Part shown: one piece after another, positions 1 to 6,230 of the stretch
Numbering within the stretch: position 1 is the stretch's first letter
Layout of the letters: the number at the start of each line of letters is the position of its first letter
Assembly: GCA_905193155.1 (NCBI GenBank)
Contig: CAJJNQ010000072.1
Coordinates: 1-6,679 of the forward strand
DNA: 6,679 nt
From: an uncultured Christensenella sp.
Lineage (GTDB): Bacteria; Bacillota; Clostridia; Christensenellales; UBA1750
Direction: 5' to 3'
Made by a program: the position numbers and the translations under genes
The notes under the pieces: generated by a model
What the model was told of the DNA's origin: nothing
What the model saw: only the letters and a program-made list of their open reading frames with translations
The model's database searches: none

Positions 1-170
1 GGGGTGTCGGGGGCGGCCGCAGCCGCCCCCGACTGGGATAGGGGCAAGGGGAAGGGCAAAGCCCTTCCCCAGTCTGCACTCGCCCGGCAGCCGCACTTGA
101 CCCCTGCACAATCTAAGACCGGGTAAGCCCACCCCGAAGGGTGTCGGGGAACCCGCAGGTTCCCTGACTT
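1..170. repeat. Composite hairpin repeat, units A-B-C-A'
   Basis: This stretch is a short array of structured modules. Module A (1-34) is a perfect hairpin: 12-bp arms at 6-17 and 22-33 with loop CGCA. Module B (41-70) is a perfect 10-bp hairpin, arms 48-57 and 61-70, loop AAA. Module C (79-138) is a 60-nt spacer in which GCCCGG (82-87) can pair with CCGGGT (119-124). Module A' (139-169) repeats the frame of A but with a different stem: arms 143-153 and 158-168 pair over 11 positions including one G-T wobble, again around loop CGCA. The array recurs at 6531-6679, with A identical over 34 nt and C the same length. No reading frame here looks coding. The family resembles dispersed intergenic repeats of gut Clostridia, but I cannot name it. 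Confidence 0.8.
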
Positions 171-175
171 TATTC

Positions 176-246
176 CGCAGCGGCGGCGTGTACGCTGCGA
201 GGATCGATTTTTCCATAGCCCAATTCATTGGGCGGCGGAAAAATCG
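176..246. repeat. Two hairpins in the operon's 3' flank
   Basis: The first hairpin pairs 176-182 with 193-199 (7 bp, 10-nt loop). The second is long: a perfect 10-bp outer stem (CGATTTTTCC at 205-214 with 237-246), a symmetric 3+3 internal loop, then a perfect 6-bp inner stem (218-223 with 228-233) closed by TTCA. Neither is followed by a T-run on either strand that would make it a convincing terminator. They lie between the composite repeat and the operon terminator. Short open frames crossing this area have no ribosome site or protein-like composition and are treated as noise. Confidence 0.65.
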
Positions 247-254
247 TTTCCTTT

Positions 255-345
255 CTTTTCCGGCCTGTGCCGCCCTTCGGGCGGCGCGGGCCGGAAAAGG
301 TCTGCCGCTCTCCCCTTGCCCGTCAGGGCGAGGAGAGAGAGCGGC
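255..345. repeat. Strong 21-bp stem hairpin and adjacent hairpin
   Basis: Positions 255-275 pair with 279-299 over 21 consecutive positions, with two T-G wobbles (266/288 and 268/286) and loop TTC. A cTTCGg tetraloop register at the tip is an alternative. It is followed at once by a second structure, with arms 304-312 and 337-345 (9 bp) and an inner stem 318-321/326-329 with loop GTCA. The long uninterrupted stem is unusual for ordinary intergenic sequence. It could block 3' exonuclease digestion, or act as a DNA-level repeat element. No coding signal is seen. Confidence 0.65.
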
Positions 346-360
346 CTCCCGCAAGACGCG

Positions 361-395
361 AAAAAAGGCACGGGACATTCGTCCCGTGCCTTTTT
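361..395 (-). terminator. Intrinsic terminator of the decarboxylase operon
   Basis: A perfect 10-bp GC-rich stem (arms 367-376 and 381-390, 4-nt loop) is followed on the minus strand by six T residues (complement of 361-366), 19 nt past the TAA of the last operon gene. On the plus strand it is followed by five T residues (391-395), so it should work in both directions. An outer perfect 9-bp pairing (347-355 with 402-410) and partial pairing between make a 64-nt extended hairpin, leaving only three bases before the stop codon at 414-416. Confidence 0.9.
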
Positions 396-413
396 GCACG
401 CCTTGCGGGATGA

Positions 414-1805
414 TTACACCGGATGCGTCGAGCCGTCCAGCACCGTGGAATCGATGCCGTTCTGCTTCGCCTGACGGTACTTGAAGAACTTCTCCGCCAC
501 CTGCGGGAACAGCGCGTAGGACAGCACGTCCTCGTCGCAGGTCGCCCATTCGCGGCACTCCTCGCGCAGCTTGGGCAGCTCCGGCTCGAGCAGGTCGGCC
601 GGACGGCAGGTGATGACCTTCTCGTTGCCGATCGCCTTCTTGCGGACTTCCTCGTTCACCGGCGCGGGCAGACGGCCGTATTCGCCGCGCAGCAGGCCGC
701 GGCTCTCCTTGGTGAAGGTCTTGTAGCGCTGGCCGGACACCACGTTGAGCACCGCCTGGGTGCCGACGATCTGGGAGGTCGGGGTGACCAGCGGCGGATA
801 GCCGAAGTCCTCGCGGACGCGCGGCACTTCCTGCAGCACTTCCATCAGCTTATCGGATGCGTTCATCTGCTTGAGCTGGTTGATCAGGTTGGACAGCATG
901 CCGCCCGGCACCTGGTAAAGCAGCGTGTTGATGTCAACCGACAGCACCTTGGGATCGAGGAAGCCGTCCTTCTTCAGGCGGTCCGCAACGGTCTTGAAGT
1001 GCTTGGAAATATCGGTCAGGAGCTTCAGGTCCAATCCGGTATCGTACTGGGTGCCGGCCAGGGTCGCCACCAGCGGCTCGGTCGCGGGCTGCGAGGTGCC
1101 GTTGCCCAGCGGGGACAGCGCGGTATCGACGATGTCCACGCCCGCCTCGATCGCCTTGAGCAGCACCATGTCGCCCGTGCCGGAGGTGTTGTGCGTGTGC
1201 AGGTGGATCGGCACCTTCACCTTCGCCTTGAGGGCCTTGACCAGGTCATAGGCCTCGTAGGGCAGCAAAAGGTTTGCCATGTCCTTGATGCAGATGGTCT
1301 TGGCGCCCATCTTCTCCAGCTCCACGGCGAGCTTGACGAAATATTCGTGGGTGTGCACCGGGCTCTTGGTGTAGGAAAGTGCAACCTCCGGGATGCCGCC
1401 GTACTTGTTGCAGGCGTCGATCGCGGTCTTCATGTTGCGGGTGTCGTTCAGCGCGTCGAAGATACGGATGACGTTGATGCCGTTTTCGATGCTCTTTTTG
1501 ACGAACAGCTCCACCACATCGTCTGCATAGTGCTTGTAGCCCAGTATGTTCTGGCCGCGCAGCAGCATCTGCAGCTTAGTGTTGGGCATCGCCTTGCGCA
1601 GGGTGCGCAGGCGCTCCCAGGGATCTTCGTTCAGGAATCTCAGGCAGCTGTCAAAGGTCGCGCCGCCCCAGGCTTCCAGGGACCAATATCCGACTTTATC
1701 CAGTTTATCGGCGACGGGCAGCATTTCATCGGTGCGCATGCGGGTGGCCGCCTGGCTCTGGTGCGCGTCGCGCAGTATGGTTTCGGTAATCTGTACCTTA
1801 GCCAT
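414..1805 (-). CDS. oadA: 5S/OadA/PycB-type carboxyltransferase subunit (no biotin domain)
   Basis: A 463-residue cytosolic carboxyltransferase of the DRE-TIM metallolyase fold. It transfers the carboxyl group between carboxybiotin and a 2-oxoacid (oxaloacetate/pyruvate). Visible motifs are LRDAHQS (residues 11-17) with metal-ligand Asp13, the ICIKDM segment with the lysine expected to be carbamylated (Lys174), and LHTHNTSG with ligand histidines 203 and 205. The conserved PYC/OADA domain follows from about residue 285. Unlike the roughly 595-residue Klebsiella OadA, it ends without the Ala/Pro linker and biotin domain; that job falls to the separate carrier gene in this operon. The length and layout match transcarboxylase 5S and PycB subunits. 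The ATG is supported by AGGAGGG 10 nt upstream. It is the last operon gene, 28 nt after the beta subunit stop. The family call is secure; whether it acts as decarboxylase, transcarboxylase or pyruvate carboxylase subunit is not decidable from sequence. Confidence 0.93.
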   Translation of the reverse strand: MAKVQITETILRDAHQSQAATRMRTDEMLPVADKLDKVGYWSLEAWGGATFDSCLRFLNEDPWERLRTLRKAMPNTKLQMLLRGQNILGYKHYADDVVELFVKKSIENGINVIRIFDALNDTRNMKTAIDACNKYGGIPEVALSYTKSPVHTHEYFVKLAVELEKMGAKTICIKDMANLLLPYEAYDLVKALKAKVKVPIHLHTHNTSGTGDMVLLKAIEAGVDIVDTALSPLGNGTSQPATEPLVATLAGTQYDTGLDLKLLTDISKHFKTVADRLKKDGFLDPKVLSVDINTLLYQVPGGMLSNLINQLKQMNASDKLMEVLQEVPRVREDFGYPPLVTPTSQIVGTQAVLNVVSGQRYKTFTKESRGLLRGEYGRLPAPVNEEVRKKAIGNEKVITCRPADLLEPELPKLREECREWATCDEDVLSYALFPQVAEKFFKYRQAKQNGIDSTVLDGSTHPV

Positions 1806-1833
1806 TGTTTCATTTCCCTCCTATCAAATGGAT

Positions 1834-3024
1834 TTATTTCATGAACATGGAAAGGAACACGCCCGCGGCAACCGCGGAACCGATGACGCCGGCCACGTTC
1901 GGGCCCATGGCGTGCATCAGCAGGAAGTTCTTGGGGTTCTCGGCCTGGCCGACCTTCTGCGAAACGCGCGCCGCCATCGGCACGGCGGAAACGCCCGCAG
2001 AACCGATCAGGGGGTTGACCTTGCCGCCGGTGAGCAGGTACATCAGCTTCCCCAGCAGCACGCCGCCCGCGGTGCCCAGCGCAAACGCGCACAGGCCCAT
2101 GCCCACGATGGTCAGCGTCTGGGTGTTGAGGAACACCTCGGCCGTCGCCGTCGCGCCGACGGAGATGCCCAGGAAGATCGTGATGATGTTGCACAGCTCG
2201 TTGGAGGCGGTCTTGACCAGACGCTCCACCACGCCGGATTCCTTGAGCAGGTTGCCCAGCATCAGCATGGAGATCAGGGGAGCCGCAGAGGGCAGCAGGA
2301 GCGAGACGAACACCGTGACGATGATCGGGAAGCAGACCTTCTCGGTCTTGGAGACGGTGCGCAGCTGGGCCATGACGACCTGGCGCTCCTTCTTGGTGGT
2401 CAGCAGCTTCATGATGGGCGGCTGGATGACGGGCACCAGCGCCATGTAGGAATACGCCGCAACCGCGATCGGCCCCAGCAGCTCAGGCGCCAGCTTGGAG
2501 GTGACGAGGATGGCGGTAGGGCCGTCCGCGCCGCCGATGATGCCGACGGAGGCCGCCTGCTCCGGCGTCATGCCGAAGATCAAGGCGCCAAAGAACGCGG
2601 TGAAGATGCCCAGCTGCGCGGCAGCGCCCAGCAGCAGGGACTTGGGGTTGGCGATCAGGGGACCGAAGTCGGTCATCGCGCCGACCGCAAGGAAGATCAG
2701 CGGCGGGTAGATGCCGAGCTTGACGCCCAGGTAGAGATAGTCGATCAGGCCCGCTGTGGCGGAGAAATTCTCCCAGTGGACGTGGCCGCCTTCAAACAGC
2801 TCGGTGTGGTACATCTCCGCGCCGGGCAGGTTGGTAATCAGCATACCGAAGGCGATGGGCAGCAGCAGCAGCGGTTCATACTGCTTGTGGATGGCCAGAT
2901 AGAGGAAGAAGCAGGCCACCAGGATCATGATCCACTTGCCGCTGGTGATGACCTCGGCAAACATCATTTCAGAAAGGAATTTCTGGATGGTGTCGCCGAT
3001 GTTCAGATTGAGCAACGTTTCCAT
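1834..3024 (-). CDS. oadB: Na+-translocating decarboxylase beta subunit
   Basis: A 396-residue integral membrane protein that decarboxylates carboxybiotin and couples this to Na+ export. It is hydrophobic throughout, with many membrane segments (for example about 30-60, 105-150, 185-205, 230-260, 280-330, 370-395). The hallmark GIIGGADGPTAI lies at 161-172. With a constant offset of 36 from Klebsiella OadB, every residue that I recall being implicated by mutagenesis is present: Asp167 (D203), Tyr193 (Y229), Asn337 (N373), Gly341 (G377), Ser346 (S382) and Arg353 (R389). The pump should therefore be functional. The protein is shorter than Klebsiella OadB at the N-terminus, as in many Gram-positive beta subunits. 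The start ATG has only a modest GGAAAGGGA-like site upstream, weaker than its neighbours. A 50-nt gap containing a hairpin separates it from the carrier gene. MmdB and GcdB are equally valid family names, because beta subunits do not reveal the carboxyl donor. Confidence 0.96.
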   Translation of the reverse strand: METLLNLNIGDTIQKFLSEMMFAEVITSGKWIMILVACFFLYLAIHKQYEPLLLLPIAFGMLITNLPGAEMYHTELFEGGHVHWENFSATAGLIDYLYLGVKLGIYPPLIFLAVGAMTDFGPLIANPKSLLLGAAAQLGIFTAFFGALIFGMTPEQAASVGIIGGADGPTAILVTSKLAPELLGPIAVAAYSYMALVPVIQPPIMKLLTTKKERQVVMAQLRTVSKTEKVCFPIIVTVFVSLLLPSAAPLISMLMLGNLLKESGVVERLVKTASNELCNIITIFLGISVGATATAEVFLNTQTLTIVGMGLCAFALGTAGGVLLGKLMYLLTGGKVNPLIGSAGVSAVPMAARVSQKVGQAENPKNFLLMHAMGPNVAGVIGSAVAAGVFLSMFMK

Positions 3025-3050
3025 TTATCTTTCATCCCTTTCCGCGCGTG

Positions 3051-3068
3051 AACGCAATTTTTTGCGTT
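3051..3068 (-). promoter_or_regulatory. Intercistronic hairpin between carrier and beta-subunit genes
   Basis: AACGCAA (3051-3057) pairs perfectly with TTGCGTT (3062-3068) around a 4-nt loop. It lies just after the biotin carrier stop codon in the transcript. No T-run follows on the minus strand, so it is not a standard terminator. It could set relative amounts of the soluble carrier and the membrane pump by protecting an upstream mRNA end. This role is inference. Confidence 0.45.
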
Positions 3069-3074
3069 TGATCC

Positions 3075-3467
<393 letters not shown>

Positions 3468-3509
3468 GGCGTTATGCCTCCTAAATTTGCTTTTTGCTTT
3501 GTGCAGCGC

Positions 3510-3890
3510 TTAGTAGCGGGTGCCGAGATACTCCTGACGGCCGGATTCGTTCCAGCCGGTGTTGTTCTTGCCGACTCTGCGGATCGAGCGGATCTTCAGG
3601 CCATTGCCGCTTTCGCTCATCATGGCCACCACCGCGGCGATGACGGCGGCGATCTCCGCGTCGTCCTCCGCGGGAGCTGCGGCCTGAACCGGTGCGGGTG
3701 CGGGAGCGGGCGCGGCGGCCTTCTTCTCCGCCTTCTTGCCGCTGCCGACCTTGCTGAAGATCAGTGCCTGGAGCATCAGGATCAGGATGATCACGACCAG
3801 GGCGATAAAGACGATGCCAAGGCCCACCAGGAACACGATGCCCGCGCCGCCCATGACCGCCGGGTCGAGATTGATTGCAAGTGCGTTCAT
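3510..3890 (-). CDS. oadG: OadG-family gamma subunit of Na+-pump decarboxylase
   Basis: A 126-residue small subunit that assembles the complex and holds the soluble carboxyltransferase to the beta subunit. One N-terminal membrane segment (about 15-43, rich in Ile/Val/Leu) is followed by a basic stretch, then an Ala/Pro linker (about 55-75), then a cytosolic helix-like region EIAAVIAAVVAMM (79-91). It ends in a basic tail with TGWNESGRQEYLG, typical of longer gamma/delta subunits such as MmdD. It is longer than Klebsiella OadG (about 83 residues) and near Veillonella MmdD (about 115). The chosen ATG has a good AAGGAGG site, but the spacing is long (13 nt). The next in-frame ATG (residue 13) would have no ribosome site and would cut the segment before the membrane helix, so the first start is kept. 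Its gap from the MmdA-type gene is 47 nt. Confidence 0.92.
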   Translation of the reverse strand: MNALAINLDPAVMGGAGIVFLVGLGIVFIALVVIILILMLQALIFSKVGSGKKAEKKAAAPAPAPAPVQAAAPAEDDAEIAAVIAAVVAMMSESGNGLKIRSIRRVGKNNTGWNESGRQEYLGTRY

Positions 3891-3937
3891 GACTTTTTCG
3901 GAACCTCCTTATTTTATTTTAATTCGATTCCGTTTTC

Positions 3938-5395
3938 TTACAGCGGAAGGTTGCCGTGCTTGCGGGGCAGAGCGACCTCGCGCTTGCCCATGAGCATCTC
4001 CAGCGCGGCGGCGATCATCTGGCGGGTCGCCGCAGGCTCGATCACATCGTCGCAGAGGCCCTCTTCGGCAGCGGCCAGCGCGCCGTTGTTTTCCTCATAG
4101 AACTTGGCCAGCTCCGCCACCGGCTTGCCCGCGCGGATCTCTTCCTTTTCGAGGATGCGAACCGCCGCTTCTGCGTTGATGGGGGCGATGTAGGCCTTGG
4201 GCCAGGCATAGACGGCGTCCGCGCCGACGGCCTTGGAGCCCATCGCGGAATACGCGGCGCCCACAGCCTGTCCGCACAGGACGGAAACCTTGGGCACGAC
4301 GGCCTCGGCGTAGGCGAAGATGAGCTGCGCGGCGGCGGAAACGGCCGCGGCGTTCTTCTCCTCGTCCACGGTGTTCTGGCCGGGGGTGTTGACCAGGGTC
4401 ACGACCGGGATGTTGAAGCAGTCGCACAGGCGGATGAAGCGCGCCGCCTTTTTGCAGGCGGAGGCGCACAGCACGCCGTCATGCGCGGCGGGGTTGTTGG
4501 CCACGATGCCGACGGAGCGGCCGCCCAGGCGGGCCAGCGCCGTGACCATGTTGGGCGCGAAATCGCGCGTCAGTTCCACATAGTCGTTGAAGTCCGCGAT
4601 GCGCGCCACGATGTCGTGCGCATCGTAATAGGTGTCGATGTCCAGCTGGCGGTTGAGATCGTCCGCAGAAACGAGCTGCGCATCCTCCTGGTTGTTGTCG
4701 GGCAGGAAGGACAGCACGCGGCGGGCCATGGCAAAGGCCTCGTCCTCAGAGGCGACGGCGATCTGCGCCGCACCGGAGGCAACCAGCTTCTTCGCGCCGC
4801 CGAGATCCTCGGCAGTGACGTTGCGGCCGGTGCGGGCGGAAACCACCTGCGGGCCGGTGACAAACATCTGGCCGATCTTCTCCACCGCGATGACCACGTC
4901 GGTCAGCTCCGGCACAAAGGCCGCGCCGCCCGCGCAGGGCCCGAGGATCAGGGAGATCTGCGGAACCACGCCGGAGAGGGCCGCGGTTTCCTTCATGATG
5001 CGCGCATAAGCGTTGAGCGCCTTTGCGCCTTCGTTCAGATCCGCGCCTGCGGAATCGGCCATCGCCACAACGGGCGCGCCGGTCTTGCCCGCGAGCTTCA
5101 GCAGCTCTACGATCTTCTTGGCCGCGCCTTCGCCCATGGCGCCGCCCTTGACGGTGAAATCCTGCGCATAGACGAACACCGGGCGATCCTCCACCGTGCC
5201 GTAGCCGGTGATGACGCTGCTGGCGCCCTCCTTGGCGGCGGTGAACACACCCGTCTCGACGAAGCTGCCCTCGTCAAAGAGCTTGTTCACGCGCTCGCGC
5301 GCGGTCAGTTTGCCGGCCTCATGCTGTTTGGCTACGCGGTCCTCACCGCCGCCGCCGAGCACGAGCTGCCTGCGTTCATTCAGTTCAACACTCAT
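3938..5395 (-). CDS. mmdA: Acyl-CoA carboxyltransferase, MmdA/PccB-like (divergent)
   Basis: A 485-residue crotonase-fold carboxyltransferase (acetyl-CoA carboxylase/propionyl-CoA carboxylase beta family). It moves the carboxyl group between a carboxylated acyl-CoA and biotin; in this setting (S)-methylmalonyl-CoA is the usual donor. The family pattern is clear: LTARERVNKLFDEGSFVE (30-47), YAQDFTVKGGAMGE (76-89), VPQISLILGPCAGGAAF (144-160), MFVTGP (177-182), FLPDNN (230-235), and FIRLCDCFNIPVV (320-332). The signature loops deviate: DSAGADLNEG (114-123) where DSGGARxQEG is usual, TPGQNTVDEE (337-346) where the family has PGFLPG, VGAAYSAM (378-385) where GGAYxxM is usual, and INAEAA (406-411) where MGxxGA is usual. 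The acyl-CoA is therefore uncertain. The start is the ATG at 5393-5395, because GGAGG (5404-5408) sits 8 nt upstream; the five extra codons from an upstream TTG would overlap that site. It is the first gene of the operon. Confidence 0.9.
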   Translation of the reverse strand: MSVELNERRQLVLGGGGEDRVAKQHEAGKLTARERVNKLFDEGSFVETGVFTAAKEGASSVITGYGTVEDRPVFVYAQDFTVKGGAMGEGAAKKIVELLKLAGKTGAPVVAMADSAGADLNEGAKALNAYARIMKETAALSGVVPQISLILGPCAGGAAFVPELTDVVIAVEKIGQMFVTGPQVVSARTGRNVTAEDLGGAKKLVASGAAQIAVASEDEAFAMARRVLSFLPDNNQEDAQLVSADDLNRQLDIDTYYDAHDIVARIADFNDYVELTRDFAPNMVTALARLGGRSVGIVANNPAAHDGVLCASACKKAARFIRLCDCFNIPVVTLVNTPGQNTVDEEKNAAAVSAAAQLIFAYAEAVVPKVSVLCGQAVGAAYSAMGSKAVGADAVYAWPKAYIAPINAEAAVRILEKEEIRAGKPVAELAKFYEENNGALAAAEEGLCDDVIEPAATRQMIAAALEMLMGKREVALPRKHGNLPL

Positions 5396-5565
5396 TGCGC
5401 CTACCTCCAAACCAATTTTTAGCAGTAATACAATGAAATCATTTGGACCATAAATGGTTCATTGATGAAACATTAACGGGCAAATCCAGCTTTGCCCTAT
5501 TTCTCAATTCTTCAACAGTCCATGCCAATCCTGCCGTTTCATGGCAAATAATATTGATTTAACAA
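5396..5565 (-). promoter_or_regulatory. Operon leader with palindrome and hairpin
   Basis: This AT-richer stretch precedes the operon and must hold the promoter unless transcription enters from the repeats. It contains an imperfect palindrome (TGGACCAT at 5444-5451, AA, ATGGTTCA at 5454-5461; one mismatched pair), which could be an operator half-site pair. It also has a perfect 7-bp hairpin (GGGCAAA 5478-5484 with TTTGCCC 5491-5497). Possible -10 boxes on the minus strand are TATTAT (5548-5553) and TATTAC (5425-5430), but neither has a good -35 at 16-18 nt, so I do not assign a promoter. I recognise no known riboswitch. Confidence 0.4.
5404..5408 (-). promoter_or_regulatory. Ribosome binding site that fixes the mmdA-type start
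   Basis: On the minus strand GGAGG lies 8 nt before the ATG at 5393-5395, ideal spacing. An in-frame TTG at 5408-5410 would lengthen the protein by five residues but overlaps this site and has no site of its own, so the ATG is preferred. Confidence 0.85.
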
Positions 5566-5571
5566 TCTGCG

Positions 5572-5602
5572 CACCGAAACCTTCTTTCAGAAGGTTCCGG
5601 TG
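5572..5602. repeat. H1 hairpin, copy 1
   Basis: The outer stem is CACCG/CGGTG, then one mismatch, then an 8-bp inner stem AACCTTCT/AGAAGGTT with loop TTC. An exact second copy is at 6030-6060. Confidence 0.75.
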
Positions 5603-5622
5603 TTCCGCATGGCTTATTTTTC

Positions 5623-5647
5623 AGAAAAAGCACACTGTGCTTTTTCT
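5623..5647. repeat. A/T-armed hairpin, copy 1 (possible weak bidirectional terminator)
   Basis: A perfect 11-bp stem, arm AGAAAAAGCAC (5623-5633) pairing with 5637-5647, loop ACT. The core GCAC/GTGC is flanked by five A-T pairs, so each strand ends in a T-run. This layout resembles a weak intrinsic terminator in either direction. An identical copy is at 5801-5825, and a decayed one near 6177-6192. Confidence 0.6.
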
Positions 5648-5749
5648 TCCAAAACGCTCATGCTTCAGGTTCGCTTCGCTCACCCTCCGAACCCCGCACC
5701 GTCCTATCGTTTCTTTGTGCTTTTCCGGTCGGCTTATTTTCCGTCTCCG

Positions 5750-5780
5750 CACCGAATCGGCTTTTCAAGCCGCTCCGGTG
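5750..5780. repeat. H1 hairpin, copy 2 (different inner stem)
   Basis: It has the same outer stem CACCG/CGGTG, same length (31 nt) and same TTC loop as copy 1, but the inner stem is CGGCTT/AAGCCG. Pairing is kept although the sequence is replaced. Confidence 0.7.
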
Positions 5781-5800
5781 TTCCGCATGGCTTATTTTTC

Positions 5801-5825
5801 AGAAAAAGCACACTGTGCTTTTTCT
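5801..5825. repeat. A/T-armed hairpin, copy 2
   Basis: Identical to 5623-5647, 178 nt downstream: arms 5801-5811 and 5815-5825, loop ACT. It falls inside the 123-nt exact duplication. Confidence 0.6.
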
Positions 5826-5844
5826 TCCAAAACGCTCATGCTTC

Positions 5845-6023
5845 AGGTTCGCTTCGCTCACCCTCCGAACCCCGCACCGTCCTATCGTTTCTTTGTACTT
5901 TTCTCCAAAACGCACGACCTCCAGGTTCGCTTCGCTCACCCTCCGAACCCCGCACCGTCCTATCGTTTCTTTGTACTTTTCTCCAAAACGCACGACCTCC
6001 AGGTTCACTTCGCTCACCCTCCG
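5845..6023. repeat. 78-nt tandem repeat, 2.3 copies
   Basis: Copies 5845-5922 and 5923-6000 are identical over 78 nt, followed by a 23-nt partial copy (6001-6023) with one base change. Each unit begins with the H2 hairpin (GGT...ACC arms). Because 78 is a multiple of three, open frames run through as a 26-residue peptide repeat. There is no start signal, and the repeats outside the tandem do not keep frame, so I do not call a gene. Confidence 0.85.
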
Positions 6024-6029
6024 TCTGCG

Positions 6030-6060
6030 CACCGAAACCTTCTTTCAGAAGGTTCCGGTG
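6030..6060. repeat. H1 hairpin, copy 3
   Basis: Exact copy of 5572-5602, inside a 55-nt identity (6024-6078). Confidence 0.75.
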
Positions 6061-6087
6061 TTCCGCATGGCTTATTTTGCGATTCCG

Positions 6088-6113
6088 CACCATCGCCCAT
6101 ACGGGCGCTGGTG
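6088..6113. repeat. H1 hairpin, copy 4 (compensatory changes)
   Basis: CACCA/TGGTG replaces CACCG/CGGTG, a G-C to A-T swap in the fifth pair. After a one-base mismatch the inner stem is CGCCC/GGGCG, loop ATAC. A diverged connector containing GGCTTATT follows, as after the other copies. Confidence 0.65.
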
Positions 6114-6119
6114 TTTCGC

Positions 6120-6230
6120 TCGGCTTATTCGGCAAGCCGAAACGCTCGAGCTTCAGCTGCATTCGCAGCCTCCATCAAAGCACACTGCGCTGTCTCCTCT
6201 GAAACGCTCATGCTTCAGCCGCTTCGTGGC
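6120..6230. repeat. Diverged module copies with further hairpins
   Basis: Three hairpins sit in module order: TCGGCTT/AAGCCGA (6120-6126 with 6134-6140), GCTGC/GCAGC (6156-6160 with 6165-6169, loop ATTC) and GCCGC/GTGGC (6218-6222 with 6226-6230, loop TTC, one wobble). The last two occupy the place of the H2 hairpin after the connector ending GCTTCA. The sequence between them (6173-6200) is a worn copy of the A/T-armed hairpin. Confidence 0.55.

Noticed and set aside
423..1844. Long plus-strand open frame (473 codons) antisense to the 5S-type gene
   Set aside because: It is a mirror of a high-GC coding frame: composition is His/Gln/Arg-rich, there is no ribosome site, and the minus-strand frame has clear family motifs.
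1546..3051. Plus-strand open frame of 501 codons spanning the OadB gene
   Set aside because: Asp/Gly/Gln/Arg-rich low-complexity translation crossing two genes on the other strand; no start signal.
3956..5422. Long plus-strand open frame (488 codons) antisense to the MmdA-type gene
   Set aside because: Same codon-bias shadow effect; no recognisable domain and the opposite strand is clearly the gene.
5845..6023. Possible CRISPR array
   Set aside because: The 78-nt units are contiguous and wholly identical, with no unique spacers between short repeats and no cas genes.
5799..6032. Minus-strand 26-residue tandem peptide repeat from the 78-nt unit
   Set aside because: Open only because 78 is divisible by three and the unit lacks stops. 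No start context and no coding-like composition; expression evidence would be needed.
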